Below, piece by piece: positions 9,243 to 17,028 of a stretch of DNA of 64,000 nucleotides. Source of the stretch: Ruegeria sp. TM1040 (GTDB taxonomy: Bacteria; Pseudomonadota; Alphaproteobacteria; Rhodobacterales; Rhodobacteraceae); the NCBI RefSeq assembly GCF_000014065.1, contig NC_008044.1:2317501-2381500 (forward strand), given 5' to 3'. Made by a program: the position numbers and the translations under genes. Each line of letters starts with the position of its first letter. Within the stretch, counting starts at the first letter, position 1. The notes below the pieces were generated by a model. The model was not told the DNA's origin. It saw only the letters and a list, made by a program, of their open reading frames with translations, and did not search any database.

Positions 9243-10060
9243 ATGACACCCCAAAAGGCTGGGTGGTGATTGCAGGCCTTGGCCCCGGCGCCGAGAGCAT
9301 GGTGATCCCCGAGGTCCAGGACGTGCTGGCCGAGGCCACCGATGTGGTCGGCTACATCCCTTATGTAAAACGCATCCCGCCGCGCGCGGGGCTGACGCTT
9401 CATGCCAGCGACAACCGGGTTGAGGTCGACCGCGCCACCCAAGCGCTAGAAATGGCCGCAGCGGGACAACGCGTGGTGGTGGTCTCTTCCGGCGATCCGG
9501 GTGTCTTTGCTATGGCATCAGCGGTGTTTGAGGCGCTCGAAGAAGGCGCGAAGACGCAGCCTGCGTGGCTCAACCTCGAGATCCGCGTGCTGCCCGGCAT
9601 CACCGCCATGCTCGCTGCGGCCGCTGCGATTGGCGCACCTCTGGGGCATGATTTTGCCGCCATCAACCTCAGCGACAACCTGAAACCCTGGGAGCTGATC
9701 GAGCGCCGGTTGCAGCTTGTGGGCGAAGCGGGGCTGGCGATGGCGTTTTACAACCCGCGTTCCAAATCCCGCCCGCATCAGTTCGAGCGCGCACTAGAGG
9801 TGCTGCGCGCAGCCTGCGGGGACGACACGCTCATCAGCTTTGCCCGCGATGTCACAAAACCAGGGCAAGAGATCCTGACCGTGCCGCTCCGCGATGCCCG
9901 CCCCGAGATGGCGGATATGCGCACTGTCGTGATCGTCGGCAATCGCGACACCCGGCGCGTCGGCTCTTATGTCTACACCCCGCGGTTTGCACCCGGACAC
10001 CAGCCTGGACACCAGCCCGCTTATCACACAGCCGCCAACACCGCCACAAAGGACGCTTAA
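9239..10060 (+). CDS. cobJ: Precorrin-3B C17-methyltransferase CobJ
   Basis: A 273-residue SAM-dependent methylase that methylates C17 with ring contraction. GLGPGAESMVIPEV, GYIPYVKRI, SSGDPGVFAMASAVFEAL and PGITAMLAAAAAIGAPLGHDF are CobJ/CbiH signatures. The tail after residue 245 is a short low-complexity stretch with a duplicated GHQP. The ATG at 9239 overlaps the cobI stop. Its 3' end overlaps the 3' end of antisense cobK by 4 bp, so there is no room for an intergenic terminator. Confidence 0.96.
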   Translation: MNDTPKGWVVIAGLGPGAESMVIPEVQDVLAEATDVVGYIPYVKRIPPRAGLTLHASDNRVEVDRATQALEMAAAGQRVVVVSSGDPGVFAMASAVFEALEEGAKTQPAWLNLEIRVLPGITAMLAAAAAIGAPLGHDFAAINLSDNLKPWELIERRLQLVGEAGLAMAFYNPRSKSRPHQFERALEVLRAACGDDTLISFARDVTKPGQEILTVPLRDARPEMADMRTVVIVGNRDTRRVGSYVYTPRFAPGHQPGHQPAYHTAANTATKDA

Positions 10061-10818
10061 GCCCCGTGGTCAAGCCAGCGCATCACCTCTGCCACCGAGC
10101 CCAGCACCTCGCGTGCGGGCCCCTCGGGCCGGTCGATCATAATGACCGGCAACGCAAGACTGCGCGCGGCGCTGAGCTTGGCTTCGGCCCCCGCGCCGCC
10201 CGCGTTCTTGGCGACCACATGGGTGATCCGATGGCTGCGCATCAGAGCCTCATCCCCTGCCGCATCAAAGGGGCCGCGCGCCACAACCACCGTGGCCTTG
10301 GGCAGGCTCAGCGCGTCCTCGGGCGCATCAACCAACCGCAGCAGATAGTGGTTCTCGGGCTTTACCGCAAACGCCGCCACATGCTGCTTGCCAATTGCAA
10401 GAAACACCCGCGCGCCGGCCTCGGGCAAGGCCGCCACGGCCCCCGCCATATCGCGCACATGAGTCCAATGATCGCCCGGATGCGGCTGCCAAGCCGGGCG
10501 TTCAAAGGCCACCAGTGGCACACCCACCTCGGCGCAGGCCTGGGTCGCGTTGAGACTCATCTGCGCGGCAAAAGGATGTGTGGCGTCCACGACATGCGTG
10601 ATCTCTTCGCGCTCGAGATAGGCGACCAGGCCGGGCACGCCCCCAAAGCCGCCAATCCGGCAGGGCAACGGCTGCTGCGCCGGGCGCGCGGTGCGGCCTG
10701 CGTAGGAAAACACCGCCTGACGCCCGGCCACCGGATCGTCACGGACCCAACTCTGCGCCAGGTGCTGAGCCAATCGCGACGCCTCGGTGGTGCCGCCCAG
10801 AAGCAGAAGTTTTCTCAT
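10057..10818 (-). CDS. cobK: Precorrin-6A reductase CobK, inverted within the operon
   Basis: A 253-residue NADPH-dependent CobK/CbiJ enzyme reducing precorrin-6A to precorrin-6B. The N-terminal LLLLGGTTEASRLA, VVDATHPFAAQMSLNA and VVAKNAGGAGAEAKLSAA are diagnostic. The ATG at 10818 follows AGAGGATC, a fair ribosome-binding site. It lies on the opposite strand to all its cob neighbours. Its start codon overlaps the cobL start codon head-to-head (CATG at 10816-10819), and its stop overlaps the cobJ stop tail-to-tail. Its promoter must therefore lie inside cobL, and read-through transcription of the cob operon would be antisense to it. Confidence 0.94.
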   Translation of the reverse strand: MRKLLLLGGTTEASRLAQHLAQSWVRDDPVAGRQAVFSYAGRTARPAQQPLPCRIGGFGGVPGLVAYLEREEITHVVDATHPFAAQMSLNATQACAEVGVPLVAFERPAWQPHPGDHWTHVRDMAGAVAALPEAGARVFLAIGKQHVAAFAVKPENHYLLRLVDAPEDALSLPKATVVVARGPFDAAGDEALMRSHRITHVVAKNAGGAGAEAKLSAARSLALPVIMIDRPEGPAREVLGSVAEVMRWLDHGA

Positions 10819-12025
10819 GTTTGATCCTCTGACAAAGGGCCCCTCGCGCCCATGGCTCACCCTGATCGGGCTTGGCGAAAATGGCCTTGATGGGCTCTCG
10901 GATGCAAGCCGATCCGCACTCTCTAGGGCGGAAATCATTATCGGAGGGCCCCGCCATCTGGATCTGGTAGGCGCAGGCACACGCGGCCAATGCTGGCCTG
11001 TGCCCTTTTCCACCGCGCCGGTGCTGGCTGCGCGCGGGCGCCCCACGGTGGTGCTCGCCTCTGGCGATCCGTTCTGGCACGGCGCCGGGGGCAGCCTTCT
11101 GCGTGATTTAGAGCGGTCTGAATGGGTCTCGCACCCGGCGCCCTCCTGTTTTGCACTTGCGGCAAATGCCCTCGGCTGGAAGCTTGAAGACACGCTATGC
11201 CTTGGCCTTCATGCAGCGCCCTTTGCGCGCCTGCGGCCGCTTTTGGAGGCGGGCCAGCGGGTCCTTTGTACCCTGCGGGATGGTGCCGCCGCTGCGGAAC
11301 TTGCGGCCTATCTTTGCGAAATTGGGTTTGGCGCCAGCTCCCTCACCGCTCTGGAGCGCCTTGGCGGACCACACGCTCGAATCCGGCACACCACCGCCGC
11401 GGGGTTTGACCTTCCTGAGGTCGACGCGCCCGTGCTGGCCGCAATCGACGCCAGAGGTCAGGGACTGCCGCAGGCCTCCGGCCTTGAGGATACGCTCTTT
11501 GCCAGCGACGGGCAGATCACCAAACGCCCTGTCCGGGCGCTGACCCTCTCGGCGCTTGCGCCGCGCAGAGGCGCGCATCTGTGGGACATTGGCGGCGGCT
11601 CTGGCTCGGTATCGGTGGAATGGTGCCTGGCGGCCCAAGGGGCCACGGCAACCACCTTTGAAGCGCGCGCAGACAGGCTCGAAAATATTCGCCGCAATCG
11701 GCGCGATTTTGGCCTTGAGCATCGCCTGACCCCGGTAGAAGGCCGTGCGCCCGACGTCCTGAAGAACCAACCTCTGCCCGATTGTGTCTTTATCGGGGGC
11801 GGCGGCTCGGAGGCGTTACTGAATTACCTCTGGCAGATCCTGCCGCAAGGCACGCGCCTCGTCGCCAATGGGGTCACGCTGGAAACGGAGACTCTCCTGA
11901 TGCAGGCCCATGCGCGCCTTGGAGGCCATTTGCTGAAGGTGGAGATCGCCGAAGCGGGCCCCTTGGGCACACTGCGCGGATGGGAGCGCGCGCGCCCCGT
12001 GATCCAATGGAGCGTGACCCGATGA
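10817..12025 (+). CDS. cobL: Precorrin-6Y C5,15-methyltransferase (decarboxylating) CobL
   Basis: A 402-residue bifunctional enzyme. The N-terminal half (about 1-205, CbiE-like, LTLIGLGENGLDGLSD, ASGDPFWHGAGGSLL) methylates C5. The C-terminal half (about 215-402, CbiT-like, LWDIGGGSGSVSVEW, FIGGGGSEALL) methylates C15 and decarboxylates. The ATG at 10817 shares bases with the cobK start codon. GTG 10787 would extend it by ten residues but is less natural. Its 5' region is also the only place for the cobK promoter. The stop overlaps the cobE start (ATGA). Confidence 0.95.
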   Translation: MFDPLTKGPSRPWLTLIGLGENGLDGLSDASRSALSRAEIIIGGPRHLDLVGAGTRGQCWPVPFSTAPVLAARGRPTVVLASGDPFWHGAGGSLLRDLERSEWVSHPAPSCFALAANALGWKLEDTLCLGLHAAPFARLRPLLEAGQRVLCTLRDGAAAAELAAYLCEIGFGASSLTALERLGGPHARIRHTTAAGFDLPEVDAPVLAAIDARGQGLPQASGLEDTLFASDGQITKRPVRALTLSALAPRRGAHLWDIGGGSGSVSVEWCLAAQGATATTFEARADRLENIRRNRRDFGLEHRLTPVEGRAPDVLKNQPLPDCVFIGGGGSEALLNYLWQILPQGTRLVANGVTLETETLLMQAHARLGGHLLKVEIAEAGPLGTLRGWERARPVIQWSVTR

Positions 12026-12384
12026 TCGTTGCAGGCTTTGGCTTTTCAAACCGCGCCTCTGAGGCCAGCTTTGCCGAGGCTTTTGCCGCATTGGACAGGC
12101 GCCCGGATTGGGTGGCCGTTTTGCGCAACAAAGCCAAGAGCCCGGTGTTTCGCGCCTTTGCCCTTGCAGAGGGGCTGCGTGTGGAACCCCTCGAGGAGTA
12201 TCAGATTTCCGGGGCCCAGACCCCGACCCTTTCGCCGCGCATCCACGCGCGGTTTGACACCGGATCTGTCGCCGAAGCCTGCGCCCTTGTGGCAGCGGGC
12301 AAACACGCGCGCCTAATCCAAAGACGATTTGTGACCACGGATGGGCTTGCCACCGTGGCGCTTGCGGAGACAATAGCAAGATGA
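12022..12384 (+). CDS. cobE: CobE/CbiG C-terminal-type cobalamin synthesis protein
   Basis: A 120-residue protein matching the CbiG C-terminal domain, which in aerobic B12 producers exists alone as Cob[14 protein letters not shown] at the start, an alanine-rich middle and [20 protein letters not shown] are typical. CobE is reported to bind late tetrapyrrole intermediates, but its precise role is not settled. The ATG at 12022 overlaps cobL by 4 bp and the stop overlaps cobM by 4 bp, so it is tightly coupled in the operon. Confidence 0.88.
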   Translation: MIVAGFGFSNRASEASFAEAFAALDRRPDWVAVLRNKAKSPVFRAFALAEGLRVEPLEEYQISGAQTPTLSPRIHARFDTGSVAEACALVAAGKHARLIQRRFVTTDGLATVALAETIAR

Positions 12385-13175
12385 CCGTTCATTTTATCGG
12401 TGCCGGACCCGGCGCCGCCGACCTCATTACCCTGCGCGGGCGTGATCTGATCGCGGCCTGCCCTGTGTGTCTTTATGCAGGCTCCCTGGTGCCTGAAGCT
12501 CTCCTGAGCCATTGCCCCGAGGGCGCCAAGATCATCAACACGGCCCCCTTGTCGCTGGATGAGATCATGGCAGAAATCGCAAGCGCCCATGCCCAAGGCC
12601 ATGACATCGCCCGGCTTCATTCAGGTGATCTGTCGGTCTGGTCGGCGATGGGCGAGCAGCTGCGCCGGCTGCGCGATCTCGACATCCCCTATGACATCAC
12701 CCCCGGTGTCCCAGCCTTTGCCGCAGGGGCTGCCGCACTTGGCACCGAGCTCACGCTGCCGGGCGTGGCGCAATCGCTTGTGCTCACACGGACGTCCGGG
12801 CGTGCCTCTGCCATGCCCGAGGGCGAGACGCTGGAGAACTTTGCCGCCACCGGCGCCACCCTCGCGATCCACCTCTCGGTGCATGTCCTTGATGATGTGG
12901 TGGCCCGGCTCACACCCGCCTATGGCGCGGACTGCCCCGTGGCGATCGTCTGGCGCGCCAGCTGGCCGGATCAAAAGATCGTCAAAGCCACGCTCGGCAC
13001 CGTCATCGAGGCGACGGACGGCGCTCGCGGACGCACGTCGCTGATCCTCGTCGGGCGCGCCCTCGGCGCGGAGGACTTTGCGGAAAGCTGCCTCTATGGC
13101 GCGGAATATGACCGCCGCTATCGTCCGCAAAGTGCCGACAGCCCCTGGTCGGAATGGAGCGAAGGCGATGATTGA
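12381..13175 (+). CDS. cobM: Precorrin-4 C11-methyltransferase CobM
   Basis: A 264-residue SAM-dependent tetrapyrrole methylase acting at C11. [39 protein letters not shown] and [23 protein letters not shown] are CobM/CbiF signatures. Both ends are coupled: the ATG overlaps cobE, and its stop overlaps the start of a 36-codon ORF by 8 bp. The C-terminal [11 protein letters not shown] is an acidic tail. Confidence 0.96.
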   Translation: MTVHFIGAGPGAADLITLRGRDLIAACPVCLYAGSLVPEALLSHCPEGAKIINTAPLSLDEIMAEIASAHAQGHDIARLHSGDLSVWSAMGEQLRRLRDLDIPYDITPGVPAFAAGAAALGTELTLPGVAQSLVLTRTSGRASAMPEGETLENFAATGATLAIHLSVHVLDDVVARLTPAYGADCPVAIVWRASWPDQKIVKATLGTVIEATDGARGRTSLILVGRALGAEDFAESCLYGAEYDRRYRPQSADSPWSEWSEGDD

Positions 13176-13278
13176 TCGCATGATGTGGGCCACCAAGGAC
13201 AGCGCCGGAGCCTGGGTGCGGGCGCTGACCGGCTCGACGACCGGGCAAGAGATCTCAGGACATGAGGTAACGAAATGA
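13168..13278 (+). CDS. Possible 36-residue protein coupled between cobM and cobB
   Basis: The reading frame begins with an ATG overlapping the end of cobM by 8 bp and ends in the TGA that overlaps the cobB start (ATGA). The peptide begins [16 protein letters not shown] and is mildly basic with no clear membrane segment. The 99-bp cobM-cobB gap is unusual in this operon, where almost all other junctions are 4-bp overlaps, and this ORF restores the pattern exactly. I recognise no family. It could be a real small protein or just a leader that carries ribosomes to cobB; translation is not proven. Confidence 0.42.
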   Translation: MIDRMMWATKDSAGAWVRALTGSTTGQEISGHEVTK

Positions 13279-14591
13279 TCCCCTTCCCCAAAGGCCTGAT
13301 GATCTCCGCGCCCTCCTCCGGCACCGGCAAGACCACTGTCATGCTGGGCCTTCTGCGCGCGCTCAAGGACGATGGCCTGACCGTCCAGCCGTTCAAAAGC
13401 GGGCCGGATTATATCGACCCGGCCTTCCACCTTGCTGCCGCCAGACGGGCGTCCTTCAACCTTGATACATGGGCCATGGACGACACGCTGCTAGACGCTG
13501 TCACCACCCAAGCCCAAGGCGCGGGCATCTGCGTCGGCGAAGGGTCGATGGGGCTCTTCGACGGAGTCGCCACCCGCGGTCAGTCCGGCTTTGGCTCCTC
13601 CGCGGAAACCGCGCTCAGGATGGGCTGGCCGGTGGTGCTGGTGATTGATGTGGGCGGTCAGGCGCAGTCGGCGGCGGCCACCGCGCTGGGGTTCAAGATG
13701 TATAACCCCGATCTGCCCTTTGCCGGAGTGATCTTGAACCGGGTCGCGAGTCCCCGTCACGACCGGCTTACCCGGCTTGGGATGGAGCGGGCGGGCGTCA
13801 AGGTGCTGGGCTCCCTGCCGAGACGCGGCGATCTGGCTCTGCCCGAACGCCATCTCGGCCTCATTCAGGCGGTTGAACACCCCGATCTTGAGGCCGCAAT
13901 CGCCGGCTATGCGGCCTTCTTGCGCGAAAACGTCGACATTGACGCGATCCGGGCGGTGGCCAGCTCCGCCGCAGCACCGGCCCCTCGCGCCCTGCCGCGT
14001 CCGCCCGCACAACGCATCGCATTGGCGCGCGATGCGGCGTTTTCCTTTACCTATCCGCATCTTCTCGAGGGTTGGCGCGCCGCCGGAGCAGAGATCCTGC
14101 CCTTCTCGCCGCTCAACAATGAAGCCCCCGCCAAGGACGCCGATCTGGTCTGGCTGCCCGGGGGCTATCCCGAGTTGCACGGCTCCACCCTCGCCGCAGC
14201 CGACATCTGGCGCAAAGGCATGGCAGAACACGCAAAAACCAAACCGGTGCATGGCGAGTGCGGCGGCTACATGGCCCTTGGCGAGGCCTTGATCGACAAG
14301 GACGGCACGCGGCACCAGATGGCGGGGCTCCTTGGGCTTGTGACATCCTATGAAAAGCGCAAGTTCCACCTCGGGTATCGCCGCGCAGCGCTAGAAGCGC
14401 CGATGCCGGGCTTTGACAGCGGCGCGTTTCTGCGCGGACATGAGTTCCATTATTCGACCATCCTCGACGAGCCAGACGCCCCACTGGCCCGGGTGATGGA
14501 CGCCGACGGCAACCCGGTGCCCGAGACCGGCTCCGTCAAAGGCCATGTCACCGGTACGTTCTTTCACCTCATCACCGGAGAGCAGCCATGA
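13275..14591 (+). CDS. cobB: Cobyrinate / hydrogenobyrinic acid a,c-diamide synthase CobB
   Basis: A 438-residue glutamine- and ATP-dependent amidase that amidates the a and c side chains of hydrogenobyrinic acid. The N-terminal P-loop is APSSGTGKTTVMLGLLRAL (about residues 10-28), followed by GPDYIDPAFH. The C-terminal class I glutamine amidotransferase-like domain carries WLPGGYPELH and GECGGYMALGEA with the catalytic Cys near residue 329. The length is usual. It starts in ATGA with the small ORF and ends overlapping cobA by 4 bp. Confidence 0.96.
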   Translation: MIPFPKGLMISAPSSGTGKTTVMLGLLRALKDDGLTVQPFKSGPDYIDPAFHLAAARRASFNLDTWAMDDTLLDAVTTQAQGAGICVGEGSMGLFDGVATRGQSGFGSSAETALRMGWPVVLVIDVGGQAQSAAATALGFKMYNPDLPFAGVILNRVASPRHDRLTRLGMERAGVKVLGSLPRRGDLALPERHLGLIQAVEHPDLEAAIAGYAAFLRENVDIDAIRAVASSAAAPAPRALPRPPAQRIALARDAAFSFTYPHLLEGWRAAGAEILPFSPLNNEAPAKDADLVWLPGGYPELHGSTLAAADIWRKGMAEHAKTKPVHGECGGYMALGEALIDKDGTRHQMAGLLGLVTSYEKRKFHLGYRRAALEAPMPGFDSGAFLRGHEFHYSTILDEPDAPLARVMDADGNPVPETGSVKGHVTGTFFHLITGEQP

Positions 14592-15325
14592 GCGGGTTTG
14601 TCAGTTTTGTGTCCTCCGGGCCGGGCGATCCCGAGCTTTTGACCCTCAAGGCGGTCAAGCGGCTGGAGGCGGCTGACGCGGTGCTGTTTGATGATCTGTC
14701 GTCCGGGCCGATCCTTTCCCATGCGCGCGCGGATGCGGATATGGTTGGCGTCGGAAAACGCGCCGGGCGCCCCTCGCCCAAGCAAGACCACGTCAGCCAG
14801 CTCTTGGTGGAATACGCCCAGTCCGGCGCCCATGTGGTGCGTCTGAAATCGGGCGATTCAGGTGTGTTTGGGCGCCTCGAAGAAGAAATGGTGGCGCTGC
14901 GCGCCGCTGGCATCAAATACGAGATCATTCCCGGTGTCACCGCCGCCTCGGCAGCCGCTGCGGCGGCGGGTATTCCGCTCACGCGGCGGCTGACGGCACG
15001 GCGCCTGCAGTTTATCACGGGCCATGACGTGACCGGCGGCCTGCCCGAGCATATGAACCTCACCGCTCTTGCAGACCCCGAGGCCACAACCGTGGTCTAC
15101 ATGGGCAAACGCACCTTTGCGACTTTGCTTGAGCTGCTTCTTGAGGCAGGCCTGCCAGAGACCACACCGGCGCTGGTGGCGCTTGGGGTCTCGACCCCCG
15201 CCCAAGAGCTGCACCGGGTGACAGTGGCTGCCCTGCCGGACCTCCTGGAGGCCATCATCTCCCCCGCGCCAGTGTTGATCCTTTATGGCCCCTTGGCCGA
15301 CGATGACGCGCTCGTGTCGCAATGA
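14588..15325 (+). CDS. cobA: Uroporphyrinogen-III C-methyltransferase CobA
   Basis: A 245-residue SUMT that makes precorrin-2 from uroporphyrinogen III with two SAM molecules, the entry step to B12 and siroheme. FVSSGPGDPELLTLKAVKRL, DDLSS, RLKSGDSGVFGRLEEE and PGVTAASAAAAAAGIPLTRR are SUMT signatures. There is no CysG-type dehydrogenase domain. The start overlaps cobB and the stop overlaps the second DUF1636 gene by 4 bp. Confidence 0.95.
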   Translation: MSGFVSFVSSGPGDPELLTLKAVKRLEAADAVLFDDLSSGPILSHARADADMVGVGKRAGRPSPKQDHVSQLLVEYAQSGAHVVRLKSGDSGVFGRLEEEMVALRAAGIKYEIIPGVTAASAAAAAAGIPLTRRLTARRLQFITGHDVTGGLPEHMNLTALADPEATTVVYMGKRTFATLLELLLEAGLPETTPALVALGVSTPAQELHRVTVAALPDLLEAIISPAPVLILYGPLADDDALVSQ

Positions 15326-15705
15326 CCGCACCGGTGATCTCGCTGTGCCGGACCTGCCAAGATGCCGATCCCGCGCTGCTGCCCCAATTGGCAGCGGCGC
15401 TGCGGGAGGCTCATCCAAGGGCCCTGCTGCAATCGGTTGACTGCATGTCGGGTTGTGCACGCCCGCAGACCCTCTCGGTGCGCCAAAGCGGCAAGACAGC
15501 CTATCTCTTTGGGGAGATCACAGCAGCGGACCTACCCGATATACTCAGGTTTCTGCGGCTCTACGAGGCAAGCGCCGATGGCACCTTCACGGATGCGCGC
15601 CCAATTGGCGAGCTGAGGTTCAAAGCCATCGCGCGCATCCCTGCCCCCCTGCCCGAAACTACCGCCGCGTCACAAACTGGCTCCGCCGCCTCTCCCGAGG
15701 AGTGA
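15322..15705 (+). CDS. DUF1636 family putative metal/Fe-S protein (second paralogue)
   Basis: A 127-residue paralogue of the gene at 1778-2281. It keeps the C-x2-C ... C-x3-C pattern (C9, C12, C41, C45) plus the shared C-terminal block with FKAIARIPAPLP, matching FRKQSIARIPPV in the first copy. It lacks the acidic N-terminal extension of the first copy. It is the last gene of the long cob operon, coupled to cobA by ATGA. A role tied to cobalt or corrin redox chemistry is likely from context only. Confidence 0.8.
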   Translation: MTAPVISLCRTCQDADPALLPQLAAALREAHPRALLQSVDCMSGCARPQTLSVRQSGKTAYLFGEITAADLPDILRFLRLYEASADGTFTDARPIGELRFKAIARIPAPLPETTAASQTGSAASPEE

Positions 15706-15810
15706 GGCTGCCAGTCAGAGACCACCTGCGTGATAAAATGCCGCGAATGCGCGCTCCAAGGGCGGTTTCATGCTTGACCGATCGCGCGCGCGCGCCGCAT
15801 TGTCGACGGC

Positions 15811-16000
15811 ATACGGTGTCCCAGAGCGCAAAGCGCCGGGACTGAAACGGGAATGAGGAACGGCGGACCCAATCGCGGCGCCAAAGCCTCAACCGCCCCC
15901 GCGACTGTGAGCGGTGAGCGACATTCAGCATCCACTGGCCGCTGGGCCGGGAAGGAGAATGATCGCCGCGACCCGCGAGTCAGGAGACCGGCCGTATGAA
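15811..16000 (+). promoter_or_regulatory. Cobalamin riboswitch upstream of cbtBA
   Basis: A second full set of cobalamin riboswitch elements is visible: GGTGTCCC ... AACGGGAATGAGG (15815-15858), the core CCGCCCCCGCGACTGTGAGCGG (15893-15914), CCACTGG (15932-15938), GGGCCGGGAAGG (15944-15955), and the B12 box AGTCAGGAGACC (15979-15990). Downstream, the hairpin GTGTCGTC-gggtgt-GACGACAC (16016-16037) abuts the cbtB ribosome-binding site GGAGGAC and could act as the expression platform. It should reduce cobalt import when B12 is abundant. Together with the 105 bases before it, it fills the gap after the DUF1636 gene. Confidence 0.92.
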
Positions 16001-16049
16001 ACGAGGACAGTGAATGTGTCGTCGGGTGTGACGACACGGAGGACGAATT

Positions 16050-16220
16050 ATGACGACCAAGACGCTCAACACGACCGCTTCTGCCAGCCAGATCATCCCG
16101 GTTCTTTTCGCCGTGGTACTGGGTCTGGGGATCATCACCGTGACCGGCCATGTGCAGGCCTCCACCCTGCATGATGCTGCGCATGATGTGCGCCACGCGA
16201 CCGGCTTCCCCTGCCACTAA
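16050..16220 (+). CDS. cbtB: Cobalt transporter subunit CbtB
   Basis: A 56-residue membrane protein with one transmembrane helix (about residues 15-33, IIPVLFAVVLGLGIITV) and a His-rich C-terminus, HDAAHDVRHATGFPCH, which is the CbtB hallmark and a likely cobalt ligand set. CbtAB is a predicted B12-regulated cobalt uptake system. The ATG follows GGAGGACGAATT. It lies directly after a cobalamin riboswitch and 4 bp before cbtA. Confidence 0.9.
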   Translation: MTTKTLNTTASASQIIPVLFAVVLGLGIITVTGHVQASTLHDAAHDVRHATGFPCH

Positions 16221-16224
16221 GCAG

Positions 16225-16923
16225 ATGTTCGCACGCATTTTGACCAGCGCGTTGTTCGCTGGTGCTGCAGCGGGGCTGATTGCCGCCCTTCTGCAGCTTT
16301 TCTTCGTGCAGCCGGTGCTTTTGCATGCCGAACTCTATGAATCGGGCGCGCTTGTGCATTTCGGCGGCGAGACCGTATCCGCCCATCCCGAATTGCCGGG
16401 CATCTTTGACGAGCCGATGCGCAATTTGCTCAGCATCCTCTTCACCATGCTGATTTACACTGGCTACGCGCTGATCCTGGTGGCCTTGATGTCGGTTGCG
16501 GAGCGGCAAGGCCATGAAATCCGCACCGGACAGGGCTTGCTGTGGGGATTGGCAGGCTTTGTGGCGCTTCACTTTGCGCCCGGTTTTTCGCTCGCACCAG
16601 AAGTGCCCGGCGTTGCCGCCGCCGATGTGGGCGCCCGTCAGATCTGGTGGGCCGCCACAGTGGCGAGCGCAGGTGTTGCCATGTGGCTGATCGCTTTTGG
16701 CGGTAATCTGGTGGCCTATGTGGTGGCCGCGCTCTTGTTGATGGCGCCGCATGTGATCGGCGCGCCGGAGCCCGAGACCTTTGCAGGTCCGGTGCCAACC
16801 GAGATCGGCGCCCTTTTTGCGGCGCGCGCCTTGGGGATCGGCATGGCGGCATGGGCATTGCTCGGCGTGTTCTGTGCCTATTTCTGGCAGACCGAAGCCG
16901 CACATGCGGATGCCAACACTTAG
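16225..16923 (+). CDS. cbtA: Cobalt transporter subunit CbtA
   Basis: A 232-residue integral membrane protein with about five hydrophobic segments (residues about 5-25, 72-92, 105-125, 145-170, 200-222). The N-terminal MFARILTSALFAGAAAGL and LLHAELYE are CbtA signatures. It is predicted to form the cobalt permease with CbtB. In-frame sequence exists upstream but overlaps cbtB, and ATG 16225 gives the conserved N-terminus. A very strong hairpin follows ten bases after its stop. Confidence 0.93.
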   Translation: MFARILTSALFAGAAAGLIAALLQLFFVQPVLLHAELYESGALVHFGGETVSAHPELPGIFDEPMRNLLSILFTMLIYTGYALILVALMSVAERQGHEIRTGQGLLWGLAGFVALHFAPGFSLAPEVPGVAAADVGARQIWWAATVASAGVAMWLIAFGGNLVAYVVAALLLMAPHVIGAPEPETFAGPVPTEIGALFAARALGIGMAAWALLGVFCAYFWQTEAAHADANT

Positions 16924-16932
16924 GCGGCTCTC

Positions 16933-16976
16933 CAGGCTGTCCCCGCTGCGTCATTGCATGCAGCGGGGACAGCCTG
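16933..16976 (+). terminator. Strong 17-bp hairpin after cbtA
   Basis: A perfect 17-bp stem (16933-16949 pairs with 16960-16976) closes a 10-nt loop. No T-tract follows, so it may be a Rho-assisted terminator or a 3'-end stabiliser that separates cbtBA from the downstream His-rich gene. Confidence 0.6.
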
Positions 16977-17028
16977 CGAGACTGCGCTGCAGCCTCAAAT
17001 ACGTTTACTTTCCGGAGAATGACCTTCC

